Source: Mesorhizobium amorphae (GTDB lineage Bacteria > Pseudomonadota > Alphaproteobacteria > Rhizobiales > Rhizobiaceae). From it: a DNA stretch of 64,000 nucleotides. The notes beneath the pieces were generated by a model. That model was not told the DNA's origin. It worked only from the letters and a program-made list of their open reading frames with translations, and searched no databases. Below are positions 42,704-51,605 of the stretch, one piece after another (within the stretch, counting starts at the first letter, position 1; each line of letters begins with the position of its first letter). The position numbers were made by a program, and so were the translations under genes. Location: positions 1 through 64,000 of the forward strand of contig NZ_JHQS01000007.1 in the NCBI RefSeq assembly GCF_014843845.1, in the 5' to 3' direction.

Positions 42704-44266
42704 ATGTCATCGCAAGACTATTCGGACGTCGACAAGAAGGAGGATCTGAAGGTCCTTCACGGAATGGGCTATGCCCAGGAACTATCGCGAAGCATGAGTC
42801 GCTTCTCGAATTTCGCCATCTCGTTTTCTATCATCTGCATCCTGTCGGGTGGCATCAACTCCTTCGCGCAAGCCACCTCGTCGATCGGCGGCGCCGGCGC
42901 CGGCATTGGCTGGATCGTCGGCTGCTGCGTGTCGGGATTTTTTGCTCTCGCCATGGCGCAGATCGCCTCGGCATTCCCAACTGCCGGCGGCCTCTATCAC
43001 TGGGCGTCGATCCTCGGCAACCGCTTCACTGGCTGGCTTACGGCATGGCTCAACCTGCTCGGCCTGATCACGGTGCTCGGCGCCATCAATATCGGCACCG
43101 CCTTCTTCTTCGTCGGCACTTTCGGCGGAGCTTTCGGCATTACTGGAACGGCGGGTGAAATCGTCGGGTTCGTTGCCTTCATCACCGTGCTGCAAGCGCT
43201 GTTCAACCATTTCGGCATCAAGCTGACCGCCATGCTGACGGACGCTTCCGGCTTCCTGATTCTCGGAGCCACGGCTGTGTTGATCGTGGCTTGCCTGGTG
43301 TTTGCACCGGCGATCGACATCACGCGGTTGTGGACGTTCACCAACTATTCGGGTGACGCGGGTGGCGGTGTCTTCCCGCAAACCGACTCCATGACCTACC
43401 TCTTCCTGCTCTGCCTGCTGCTGCCGGTCTACACCATCACCGGCTATGACGCGTCGGCGCACACTTCGGAAGAAACGCTGAAGGCAGCGCATTCCGTGCC
43501 GCGGGCGATCGTTTCGTCCGTGCTCTGGTCTTCGCTGATCGGCTGGGCAATGCTGTGCGCCATCGTTCTGGCGATTCCGGACCTGGCTGCCGGCGCCAAG
43601 CAGGGCTGGAGCGTATTCTTCTCGACGATGGATGCGATCCTGCCGGGCTGGCTGAAGCAGCTGCTCTACCTGGCAATCCTGATCTCGCAGTTTCTTTGCG
43701 GTTTGGCCACGGTGACCTCGGCCTCGCGCATGCTGTTTGCCTTCTCGCGCGACGGCGGCATGCCGGTCGGCTCGGCCGGGCTCGCCAAGGTCAGCCCGAC
43801 TTGGCGCACGCCTGTCAACGCCATCTGGACCGCGGCGATCCTTGAGATCATCTATGTGTTTCTTGCCCAGTTCATCTCGATCGGCGGCACCAACATCTAC
43901 ACCATCGTCGTCAATTCGACGCTGGTGTTCCTGTTCCTGTCGTTCACCATTCCGATCGTGCTTGGCATGCTGGCTTTCGGGACGGCGAAATGGCCGACTC
44001 CCGGCCCGTGGAATCTCGGCGCCGGGCTGTTCAAGCTGTTTTGCATCCTGTCGGTTATCGGCATGGCGATCATCTTCTACATCGCCGTCCAGCCGCCCAA
44101 CGACAAGGTGCTCTACATCACGCTCGCCTTCATCGTGCTGACCGCCGTGCTTTGGTTCGGCTTCGAAAACCGCCGCTTCCAGGGCCCGCCGATCGGCGAC
44201 CAGATTGCCAAACGCCAGGCGGCGATCAAGGTAGCGGAACAGGCGGTCGGCGAGACCGGCCACTAA
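42704..44266 (+). CDS. APC-family amino acid/amine permease
   Basis: A 520-aa inner-membrane permease with about 12 helices. The motifs FSNFAISFSIICILSGG and AGLYHWAS-like TAGGLYHWASIL, plus ISGYDASAHTSEET-like ITGYDASAHTSEET, match the amino acid/choline/GABA branch of the APC superfamily. It probably imports the amine or amino acid used by the ligase and dehydrogenases downstream. A strong hairpin follows its stop codon, so downstream genes are likely expressed at a different level. Confidence 0.93.
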   Translation: MSSQDYSDVDKKEDLKVLHGMGYAQELSRSMSRFSNFAISFSIICILSGGINSFAQATSSIGGAGAGIGWIVGCCVSGFFALAMAQIASAFPTAGGLYHWASILGNRFTGWLTAWLNLLGLITVLGAINIGTAFFFVGTFGGAFGITGTAGEIVGFVAFITVLQALFNHFGIKLTAMLTDASGFLILGATAVLIVACLVFAPAIDITRLWTFTNYSGDAGGGVFPQTDSMTYLFLLCLLLPVYTITGYDASAHTSEETLKAAHSVPRAIVSSVLWSSLIGWAMLCAIVLAIPDLAAGAKQGWSVFFSTMDAILPGWLKQLLYLAILISQFLCGLATVTSASRMLFAFSRDGGMPVGSAGLAKVSPTWRTPVNAIWTAAILEIIYVFLAQFISIGGTNIYTIVVNSTLVFLFLSFTIPIVLGMLAFGTAKWPTPGPWNLGAGLFKLFCILSVIGMAIIFYIAVQPPNDKVLYITLAFIVLTAVLWFGFENRRFQGPPIGDQIAKRQAAIKVAEQAVGETGH

Positions 44267-44278
44267 CGTCGTCAAATC

Positions 44279-44314
44279 AACCATGGCCGGCATCGTGCCG
44301 GCCATGGTTTCGTT
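44279..44314 (+). terminator. Strong hairpin after the APC permease gene
   Basis: A perfect 13-bp stem, AACCATGGCCGGC (44279-44291) with GCCGGCCATGGTT (44297-44309), has a 5-nt loop and is followed by TTTCGTTT. It lies 12 bp after the permease stop and 40 bp before the ligase start. It could be a full terminator or an attenuator within the operon. Confidence 0.75.
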
Positions 44315-44352
44315 TATCCATTTCAATCGACAAGCGCTGGAGTGCCACAAGA

Positions 44353-45723
44353 ATGGCCGGAAATTTCTCGTTCGATCAGTTGAAGAAGGCGGTCTCCAGC
44401 GGCGAGATCGACACGGTGCTGGCCTGCATCGTCGATCTGCAGGGCCGGCTCGCGGGGAAACGTTTCCTGGCGCAGTATTTCGTCGATTCCGCCCATGACG
44501 AGACGCATGGCTGCAACTATCTCTTGGCCGCCGACATCGATATGGAGCCGGTGCCCGGCTACAAGGCGGCAAGCTGGTCGAAAGGCTATGGCGACTTCGT
44601 CATGAAGCCGGACCTGGCGACGCTGCGGCGCATTCCCTGGCTGGAAAAGACCGCGCTGGTGATCTGCGACGTGCTCGACCACCACACGCATGACGACCTG
44701 CCGCATTCGCCGCGCGCCATCCTGAGGAAGCAGGTCAAGCGGCTGAAGGAACGCGGCTATATCGGCTATTTCGCTTCCGAACTCGAATTCTATCTGTTCA
44801 ACGAGACCTACGATTCCGCCCGCAAGAAGCACTGGCAGGGCCTTGACACCGCCTCTCCCTATATTGGCGACTACCAGATCGGCATCACCACCAAGGAAGA
44901 AGGCGTCATGCGCCGGCTCCGCAACGAGATGGATGCGGCCGGCATCCCGATCGAGAACTCCAAGGGCGAGTGGGGTCCGGGCCAGGAAGAGATCAATGTG
45001 CGCTATGCCGAGGCGCTCGAGATGGCCGACCGCCACGTCATCCTGAAGAACGGCGCCAAGGAGATCGCCGAATCCGAAGGCAAGGCGATCTCCTTCATGT
45101 CCAAGTACAATTACGGGCTCGCCGGCAATTCCAGCCACATCCACAATTCGCTGTGGAGCGCCGACGGCAAGACGCCGCTGTTTTTCGACAAGAAGGCCGA
45201 CTGGACGCTGTCGACGCTCGGCCAGCAATGGGCGGCGGGCCAGCTCAAATACGCCAAGGAGTTCACCTGGTTCCTGGCGCCCTACATCAATTCCTACAAG
45301 CGCTTCCAGGCCGGCACCTTCGCGCCGACCAAGATCATGTGGAGCGAGGACAACCGAACCGCCGGCTTCCGGCTGTGCGGTGAGGGCACCAAGGGCATCC
45401 GCATGGAATGCCGCATCGGCGGCGCCGACCTCAACCCTTATCTCGCCTTCGCGGCGCTGATCGCGGCCGGCCTTGCCGGCATCGACGAAAAGCTGGAGCT
45501 GCAGAAGCCGTTCGTCGGCGACGCCTACCAGGCCTCGCGCCTGCCGGAGATCCCGAAGACACTGCGAGACGCCACCGAGACGCTGGCCAAGTCGAAAATG
45601 CTGAAGCAGGCGCTCGGCGAGGACGTGCTCGAACACTATGTCCACACCGCGAAGTGGGAGCAGTTCGAATACGACCGCCGGATCACGGATTGGGAACTGC
45701 ACAGAGGGTTCGAGCGGTATTAA
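44353..45723 (+). CDS. Glutamine synthetase-family ligase
   Basis: A 456-aa ATP-dependent ligase of the glutamine synthetase fold. FASELEFYLF (metal ligands), GPGQEEINVRYAEALEMAD, NSSHIHNSLW with the ammonia-site His, and RMECRIGGADLNPYLAFAA are conserved. The N-terminal beta-grasp part is short. The spacing and sequence are closer to gamma-glutamylamide synthetases (PuuA-like) than to GlnA. With the aldehyde and alcohol dehydrogenases downstream, gamma-glutamylation of an amine is the likely reaction; the amine is unknown. ATG 44353 follows AGTGCCACAAGA. Confidence 0.9.
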   Translation: MAGNFSFDQLKKAVSSGEIDTVLACIVDLQGRLAGKRFLAQYFVDSAHDETHGCNYLLAADIDMEPVPGYKAASWSKGYGDFVMKPDLATLRRIPWLEKTALVICDVLDHHTHDDLPHSPRAILRKQVKRLKERGYIGYFASELEFYLFNETYDSARKKHWQGLDTASPYIGDYQIGITTKEEGVMRRLRNEMDAAGIPIENSKGEWGPGQEEINVRYAEALEMADRHVILKNGAKEIAESEGKAISFMSKYNYGLAGNSSHIHNSLWSADGKTPLFFDKKADWTLSTLGQQWAAGQLKYAKEFTWFLAPYINSYKRFQAGTFAPTKIMWSEDNRTAGFRLCGEGTKGIRMECRIGGADLNPYLAFAALIAAGLAGIDEKLELQKPFVGDAYQASRLPEIPKTLRDATETLAKSKMLKQALGEDVLEHYVHTAKWEQFEYDRRITDWELHRGFERY

Positions 45724-45744
45724 GGTTGCCGGGAACGCCGGCGT

Positions 45745-45855
45745 TGCCCCTCACCCTAACCCCGTGAACAATGGGCGGACGGCGTCAGCGCCGGAGCTTC
45801 TTCCTTCTCCCCGTCACTATACGGGGAGAAGGTGCCGGCAGGCGGATGAGGGGCA
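45745..45855. repeat. Rhizobial palindromic repeat, third unit
   Basis: TGCCCCTCA (45745-45753) and TGAGGGGCA (45847-45855) are perfect inverted ends. Inside, TTCTCCCCGT/ACGGGGAGAA (45805-45830) forms a hairpin. The right part is the same unit as at 36299-36349. It separates the ligase and aldehyde dehydrogenase genes. Confidence 0.85.
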
Positions 45856-45904
45856 GCATCAACCCATATGATTTCGATTGTTAGAACGTGCGAGGACTTA
45901 GAAA

Positions 45905-47293
45905 ATGACCGAAACGGTCAAACTCAAATCACCCGTCGATGGTTCGATCTATGCCGAGCGTCCGATTGCCACGGACCAGGCCATCAACGCCGCGGTCGAA
46001 CGCGCCAAGGCGGCGCAGGAAAAATGGGCTGAGACGCCGATCGTCGAGCGCGGCAAGTACATGCTTGCCATGCTGGAAGCGCTGGTCGCCATGAGCGACG
46101 AGATCGTGCCGGAGATCGCTTGGCAGATGGGGCGGCCGGTGCGCTACGGCGGCGAGTTCGGCGGCGTCAAGGACCGCACCAACTACATGGTCGAGATCGC
46201 CGAATCGGCGCTGAAGCCGGTTCTGGCCTCCAATCCGAAGGACGGCTTCCGCCGCTATGTGAAGAAGGTGCCGCTCGGCGTCGTCATGGTGATCGCGCCG
46301 TGGAACTATCCCTATCTGACCGCCGTCAACACCATCGTGCCGGCGCTGATGGCAGGCAGCGCGGTCATCCTCAAACACGCGGCGCAGACGCTGCTGGTCG
46401 GCGAACGCTTCCAGCAGGCGTTCGACAAGGCCGGCCTGCCGAAGGGCCTGTTCCAGAACGTCGTGCTGAACCATGCCCAGACCGAGAAGCTGCTCGGCTC
46501 GGGCAAGATCGACCATGTCAACTTCACCGGTTCGGTCGGCGGCGGCCGCGCCATCGAGAAGGCGGCGGCCGGCACCTTCATGACGCTCGGCCTCGAGCTC
46601 GGCGGCAAGGATCCGGCCTATGTGCTGCCGGATGCCAAGATGGACCACGCCGTCGCCAACCTGGTCGACGGCGCCTTCTACAATTCCGGCCAGTGCTGCT
46701 GCGGCATCGAACGCGTCTATGTGCATGAGAAAGTCTATGACGAATTCGTCGAAGGCTTCATCGCCGAGACGAAGAACTATGTCGTCGGCAATCCGCTGGA
46801 GCAGGCGACGACGATGGGGCCGATGGCGCAGGCGCGGTTCGCCGACCTGATCCGCGAGCAGAAGGCCGAGGCGCTGCGCAAGGGTGCTACAGCACACATC
46901 AACATGAAGGTGGCCGACGACAGAGCCGGCTCGCCCTATCTGGCGCCGGAAGTGCTGACCGGGGTTGACCACCAGATGAGCGTCATGCGCGAGGAAAGCT
47001 TTGGGCCGATCGTCGGCATCATGAAGGTGCGCAACGACGAGGAGGCGATCGCGCTGATGAACGACAGCCCCTATGGGCTGACCGCCTCGATCTGGACCGG
47101 TGACATCGAGCATGCGGTGGCGATCGGCGACCGCGTCGAGACCGGCACCGTGTTTATGAACCGCTGCGACTATCTCGATCCGGCTCTGGTCTGGACCGGG
47201 GTCAAGGACACCGGCAAGGGCGCGGCCCTTTCGGCCATCGGCTACGACAATTTGACGAGGCCGAAATCCTATCATCTGCGTCAAGCCATCTGA
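45905..47293 (+). CDS. NAD(P)-dependent aldehyde dehydrogenase
   Basis: A 462-aa aldehyde dehydrogenase oxidising an aldehyde to its acid. NFTGSVGGGRAIEKAA binds the cofactor. The catalytic Glu is in LELGGKDPAYVL, and the catalytic Cys is in NSGQCCCGIERVYV. It sits 16 bp before the alcohol dehydrogenase gene. In context it may oxidise a gamma-glutamyl aldehyde or a C2-C4 aldehyde made from an imported amine. Confidence 0.95.
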   Translation: MTETVKLKSPVDGSIYAERPIATDQAINAAVERAKAAQEKWAETPIVERGKYMLAMLEALVAMSDEIVPEIAWQMGRPVRYGGEFGGVKDRTNYMVEIAESALKPVLASNPKDGFRRYVKKVPLGVVMVIAPWNYPYLTAVNTIVPALMAGSAVILKHAAQTLLVGERFQQAFDKAGLPKGLFQNVVLNHAQTEKLLGSGKIDHVNFTGSVGGGRAIEKAAAGTFMTLGLELGGKDPAYVLPDAKMDHAVANLVDGAFYNSGQCCCGIERVYVHEKVYDEFVEGFIAETKNYVVGNPLEQATTMGPMAQARFADLIREQKAEALRKGATAHINMKVADDRAGSPYLAPEVLTGVDHQMSVMREESFGPIVGIMKVRNDEEAIALMNDSPYGLTASIWTGDIEHAVAIGDRVETGTVFMNRCDYLDPALVWTGVKDTGKGAALSAIGYDNLTRPKSYHLRQAI

Positions 47294-47309
47294 ATTTCGA
47301 AAGACAAAA

Positions 47310-48482
47310 ATGTCCAAGCTCATCTCCAAATGGAACTACCCCACCACCGTTCGCTTCGGCGCCGGGCGCATCAAGGAATTGCCCGATGTGCTCGCGGCCA
47401 CCGGCATCAAGCGGCCGCTCTTCGTCACCGACCCGGGGCTGGCCAAGCTGCCGGTCGTCGCCTCGACCTTGAAGATCCTCGACGATGCCAAGGTGCCCTA
47501 CGGCGTGTTTTCCGAGGTGAAGCCGAACCCGGTCGATTCGAACCTGACCGCCGGCATCGCCGTGTTCAAGAAGGGCAAACATGACGGCGTCATCGCCTTC
47601 GGTGGCGGCTCGGCGCTCGATCTCGGCAAGCTGATCGCCTTCCAGGCCGGCCAGACGCGCCCGGTCTGGGACTTCGAGGATGTCGGCGACTGGTGGACCA
47701 GAGCCGATTCGGATGCGATCGCACCGATCATCGCCGTGCCGACCACAGCCGGCACCGGCTCTGAAGTCGGCCGCGCCGGCGTCATCACCAATGAGGCGAC
47801 ACACACCAAGAAGGTTATCTTCCATCCGAAACTTTTGCCGGCAATCGTCATTGCCGATCCGGAACTGTCGGTCGGCATGCCAGGCTTCATCACCGCCGGC
47901 ACCGGCATGGATGCGCTGGCCCACTGCCTCGAGGCCTATTGCGCGCCGGGTTATCACCCGATGGCCGACGGCATCGCGGTGGAAGGCATAAGGCTGGTCT
48001 TCGAGAACCTGCCGAAGGCCTATGCCAACGGCAAGGATATCGTCGCCCGCGCCCACATGATGAGCGCGGCGGCCATGGGTGCGGCCGCCTTCCAGAAAGG
48101 ACTGGGGGCCATCCATTCGCTGTCGCATCCGATCGGTGCGCTCTACGACACCCATCATGGCATGACCAACGCCGTGTTCATGCCCTATGTGCTGACCTTC
48201 AACCGCGACGCCATCGATGAGCGCATCGCCCGGCTCGCCGCCTATTGCGGCATCAAGGGCGGCTTCGATGGTTTCGCCAAGGCGATCATCAAGCTGCGCA
48301 AGGAGCTGAAGGTGCCGCATGCGCTGCCGGGCCTGATCAAGGGGCTCGACATGGACAAGATGCGCAAGGGGCTGATCGCCGACATGGCGGTGGTCGATCC
48401 GACCGCCGGCGGCAACCCGGTCAAGCTGACCAAGAAGGCGGCGCTGACGCTGCTCGAAAACGCCATCGCCGGCACGGTGTAA
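47310..48482 (+). CDS. Iron-containing alcohol dehydrogenase
   Basis: A 390-aa group III (iron-type) alcohol dehydrogenase. GGGSALDLGK binds NAD. PTTAGTGSEVGRAGVI and GTGMDALAHCLEAY supply metal-site residues. The second metal-binding stretch is HSLSHPIGALYDTHHGMTNAV with its His residues. It probably oxidises a primary alcohol (or amino-alcohol derivative) to the aldehyde used by the adjacent aldehyde dehydrogenase. Confidence 0.95.
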   Translation: MSKLISKWNYPTTVRFGAGRIKELPDVLAATGIKRPLFVTDPGLAKLPVVASTLKILDDAKVPYGVFSEVKPNPVDSNLTAGIAVFKKGKHDGVIAFGGGSALDLGKLIAFQAGQTRPVWDFEDVGDWWTRADSDAIAPIIAVPTTAGTGSEVGRAGVITNEATHTKKVIFHPKLLPAIVIADPELSVGMPGFITAGTGMDALAHCLEAYCAPGYHPMADGIAVEGIRLVFENLPKAYANGKDIVARAHMMSAAAMGAAAFQKGLGAIHSLSHPIGALYDTHHGMTNAVFMPYVLTFNRDAIDERIARLAAYCGIKGGFDGFAKAIIKLRKELKVPHALPGLIKGLDMDKMRKGLIADMAVVDPTAGGNPVKLTKKAALTLLENAIAGTV

Positions 48483-48560
48483 CGCGAATTTCAAGTCGAA
48501 AATTGATCTGTGAAATGAGGGCAAACCAAGGGGGAAAGGGTGAAATGCAAGACGGAAAGT

Positions 48561-48591
48561 AATTAGCCGGAAAATTAAGTGATGGCTAATT
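48561..48591. promoter_or_regulatory. Candidate operator upstream of the binding-protein gene
   Basis: A perfect 8-bp inverted repeat, AATTAGCC (48561-48568) and GGCTAATT (48584-48591), with a 15-bp spacer lies about 135 bp before the start. A second small inverted repeat, GTTAA-N6-TTAAC (48602-48617), follows. The region is AT-rich for this genome. The regulator is unknown; the RpiR protein of the cluster is a candidate. Confidence 0.35.
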
Positions 48592-48724
48592 GCTACAGCC
48601 GGTTAAAAAGAGTTAACTTTTCGCGCTGCCGGCCACTGGTTTCACATAGTTTTCATCTGGCTGTCACACGAAAACGATACCGCATCGCAGGCGTCCAACG
48701 ACGTCAGTTCAACGGAGAGAACAC

Positions 48725-49831
48725 ATGTTCAAATTCACGGGGAAAGTGCTTTCCCTTTCGGCCGCGGCGCTTTTCGCGTCGACGGTGATTTCGTCCGCGG
48801 ATGCGATGGACGATCTCGTCAAGGCCGCCAAGGCCGAGGGCCAGCTCACGACCATCGCGCTGCCGCACAGCTGGTGCGGCTACGGCGACGTCATCGCCGG
48901 CTTCAAGGCGAAATATCCGGGAATCACCATCAATGAGCTCAATCCCGACGCCGGCTCCGGCGACGAGATCGAAGCGATCAAGGCCAACAAGGACAATAAG
49001 GGTCCGCAGGCGCCCGACGTCATCGATGTCGGCCTGTCCTTCGGCCCGTCCGCCAAGGCTGACGGCCTGATCCAGGCCTACAAAGTATCGACCTGGGACT
49101 CGATCCCCGACAGTGCCAAGGACCCTGAAGGCTACTGGTACGGCGATTACTACGGCGTGCTCGCCTTCGGCGTGAACAAGGCCGTCGTCCAGAATGCACC
49201 ACAGGACTGGGCTGACCTGGAGAAGTCGGAATATGCCAACTCGGTGGCGCTCGCTGGCGATCCGCGCACGTCGAACAACGCCGTCATGTCGGTCTACGCT
49301 GCGGGCCTCGCGGCTGGCGGCACCGCCGGCCAGGACGCCGCCGCCAAGGGGCTGCAGTTCTTCAAGAAGCTCAACGACGCCGGCAACTTCGTGCCGGTCG
49401 ACGGTGAAGCGGCGGCTGTCGCCCAGGGCACGACCCCGATCGTGATGAACTGGGACTACAACCTGCTTGCCATGCGCGACAAGATGGCTGGCAATCCGGA
49501 AATCGAAATTGTCGTGCCAAAGGGAGCGGTGGTCGCAGGCGTCTACGTACAGGCGATCAGTGCCTATGCGCCGCATCCGAACGCAGCCAAGCTGTGGATG
49601 GAGTATCTGTATTCCGACGAAGGCCAGCTCGGCTGGCTGAAGGGCTACTGCCACCCGATCCGCTTCAATGACCTCGCCAAGAAGAACGCGATCCCGAAGG
49701 AAATGCTGGACAAGCTACCGGCGGCCGAGAACTACGAAAAGGCGGTCTTCCCTACCTTGGAGGAACAGAACGCTGCCAAGAAGGAAATTAGCACAAACTG
49801 GGACGCCATCGTTGGCGCCGTCGTGAAGTAA
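48725..49831 (+). CDS. ABC transporter substrate-binding protein (polyamine/iron type)
   Basis: A 368-aa periplasmic binding protein of the extracellular solute-binding family 1/PotD-AfuA group. It has a signal peptide (residues 1-27, after SSADA), then MDDLVKAAKAEGQLTTIALP, typical of the family. MNWDYNLLAMRDKM and PNAAKLWMEYLYSDEGQLGWLKGY close the ligand-binding domain. The cognate permeases and ATPase follow. A polyamine or related cation is the likely ligand. An attenuator hairpin separates it from the permease genes, which should leave the binding protein in excess. Confidence 0.93.
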   Translation: MFKFTGKVLSLSAAALFASTVISSADAMDDLVKAAKAEGQLTTIALPHSWCGYGDVIAGFKAKYPGITINELNPDAGSGDEIEAIKANKDNKGPQAPDVIDVGLSFGPSAKADGLIQAYKVSTWDSIPDSAKDPEGYWYGDYYGVLAFGVNKAVVQNAPQDWADLEKSEYANSVALAGDPRTSNNAVMSVYAAGLAAGGTAGQDAAAKGLQFFKKLNDAGNFVPVDGEAAAVAQGTTPIVMNWDYNLLAMRDKMAGNPEIEIVVPKGAVVAGVYVQAISAYAPHPNAAKLWMEYLYSDEGQLGWLKGYCHPIRFNDLAKKNAIPKEMLDKLPAAENYEKAVFPTLEEQNAAKKEISTNWDAIVGAVVK

Positions 49832-49832
49832 T

Positions 49833-49872
49833 GCATAGGGCGCCGGCCGGTTCGCTGCCCGGCGCCCTATGC
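49833..49872 (+). promoter_or_regulatory. 14-bp hairpin between binding-protein and permease genes
   Basis: GCATAGGGCGCCGG (49833-49846) pairs perfectly with CCGGCGCCCTATGC (49859-49872) across a 12-nt loop, starting at the stop codon of the binding-protein gene. No T-run follows. Such stems protect the upstream mRNA end or attenuate read-through, so the binding protein outnumbers the permeases. Confidence 0.75.
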
Positions 49873-49889
49873 AAAATTTCGGGAATTCC

Positions 49890-50798
49890 ATGGCAGACTC
49901 GACAATGCCCCAGACAGCCAGCGTCAGTCCACGCGCGCCGGAGATCAGCCGCCTTCGGCTGCCACTGCATTGGTTAGGCGTAGCTCCGTTCTTCGTTTTC
50001 GCGCTGCTCTTTCTGATCTTGCCCACGGTTGGGCTGATCGCCGGCGCGTTCAAAAACGCAGCTGGCGACTATACGTTCGAAAACATTATAGCGTTGTCGC
50101 AACCCAAGCTCGCCGCGGCCTATCTGGTATCCATTCAGATCAGCGTTGTTTCTGCGGTCCTTGGCGCCTTGATCGGCCTGGCAATGGCAGTAGCAGTCGT
50201 TCGCGGAGGCTTGCCCTCGTGGTTACGCTCGGCAACCTTGACCTTCTCTGGCGTCGCCTCGAATTTCGCCGGCGTACCGCTGGCATTCTCGTTCATCGCG
50301 ACGCTAGGTCGGCTCGGAGTGGCGACGATCCTGTTGCGAGACATTTTTGGCATTAACATCTATTCGCTCGGCTTCAGTATCTTTTCGTTCTGGGGCCTGG
50401 TCCTCACCTACCTCTATTTTCAGATTCCATTGATGATCGTCATCATCACGCCGGCGGTCGATGGGTTGAAGAAGGAATGGGGCGAAGCTGCCGCCACGCT
50501 CGGCGCAACCAATTGGCAATATTGGCGCATGGTGGTCATCCCGGTCTTGTGGCCCAGTTTTCTCGGTACGACGGTTCTCCTCTTTGCCAACGCGTTCGGA
50601 GCGGTCGCAACGGCCTATGCACTGACGGGGCCGTCCCTCAACATCGTCCCAATCCAGCTGTTCGCGCAGATTCGTGGCGACGTGCTTTACAATCCGAATC
50701 TAGGCTACGCGCTTGCACTCGGCATGATCGTCATCACCGGCCTGGCCAACCTCTTCTATATCTTGTTCCAACGGCGAGCCGAACGGTGGCTGAAATGA
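49890..50798 (+). CDS. ABC transporter permease (PotB-like)
   Basis: A 302-aa inner-membrane permease with six helices and the cytoplasmic EAA loop (GEAAATLGATNWQYWRMVV). ATG 49890 follows CGGGAATTCC; an in-frame ATG at 49869 lies inside the preceding hairpin and is unlikely. It overlaps the second permease gene by 4 bp (ATGA). Codon use in these two permease genes is somewhat less GC-rich than in neighbours. Confidence 0.93.
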   Translation: MADSTMPQTASVSPRAPEISRLRLPLHWLGVAPFFVFALLFLILPTVGLIAGAFKNAAGDYTFENIIALSQPKLAAAYLVSIQISVVSAVLGALIGLAMAVAVVRGGLPSWLRSATLTFSGVASNFAGVPLAFSFIATLGRLGVATILLRDIFGINIYSLGFSIFSFWGLVLTYLYFQIPLMIVIITPAVDGLKKEWGEAAATLGATNWQYWRMVVIPVLWPSFLGTTVLLFANAFGAVATAYALTGPSLNIVPIQLFAQIRGDVLYNPNLGYALALGMIVITGLANLFYILFQRRAERWLK

Positions 50799-51589
50799 AG
50801 CAGGGCAGCCGCTTTTGGGCTTGGCTCGTGTTTGGCGTGGGAACCACCTATTTTATCCTGCCGCTTTTAGCGACCTTTGAATTCTCCTTGCGCAAGCGGC
50901 GCGGGGAATACTCCTTCGACGCCTACCGCTCAGTCTTCGAAGATCCGAATTTCCAGACGACATTTACCTACTCCGTCGTCGTGGCGATCTTCACCATTCT
51001 TTTGGGCGTGCTCCTCGTTGTCCCGACGGCCTACTGGATTCGGCTGCGGCTACCGAATCTGCGGCCGGTTGTAGAGTTCATCACCCTGCTGCCGCTGGTT
51101 ATTCCCGCTATCGTCATCGTCTTCGGCTACATCAGAATGTTCGGTTCGAATTCGACGTTACCTTTTCTGGCGACAGCGCGCGGCACCGATGTTCTGCTGG
51201 TCATCGGCTATGCAGTGCTGGCGCTGCCTTATATGTACCGGGCGGTCGATACGGGTCTCAGGACCATCGACGTCAGAACGCTCACCGAAGCCGCACAAAT
51301 CCTCGGCGCCGGCTGGACCACCATCATCGCCCGCATCATCCTGCCGAACGTACTGATCGCCGTCTTGTCTGGCGCGTTCCTGAGTTTTGCCATCGTCATC
51401 GGCGAGTTCACCATGGCCTCGCTGTTGAACCGCCCGGCCTTCGGTCCCTACCTGCAGAACATCGGCGCCAACAGTGCCTATGAACCGTCAGCACTGGCGA
51501 TCATTTCGTTCGCCATTACCTGGGGCTGCATGTCGCTGATCCAGATCCTGTCCCGCTTCGCGCCGAAATCGGCGAACCGCCCAAATTGA
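50795..51589 (+). CDS. ABC transporter permease (PotC-like)
   Basis: A 264-aa second permease with six helices and the EAA loop TEAAQILGAGWTTIIARIILPN. It pairs with the PotB-like subunit to form the membrane channel. ATG 50795 overlaps the preceding stop and gives the expected cytoplasmic N-terminus MKQGSRFWAW. The ATPase gene starts 16 bp after its stop. Confidence 0.93.
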   Translation: MKQGSRFWAWLVFGVGTTYFILPLLATFEFSLRKRRGEYSFDAYRSVFEDPNFQTTFTYSVVVAIFTILLGVLLVVPTAYWIRLRLPNLRPVVEFITLLPLVIPAIVIVFGYIRMFGSNSTLPFLATARGTDVLLVIGYAVLALPYMYRAVDTGLRTIDVRTLTEAAQILGAGWTTIIARIILPNVLIAVLSGAFLSFAIVIGEFTMASLLNRPAFGPYLQNIGANSAYEPSALAIISFAITWGCMSLIQILSRFAPKSANRPN

Positions 51590-51605
51590 TCGAGAGAACC
51601 ACGCC

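Noticed and set aside
49869..49889. Upstream ATG for the PotB-like permease
   Set aside because: It lies in the right arm of a 14-bp hairpin and has no ribosome binding site.
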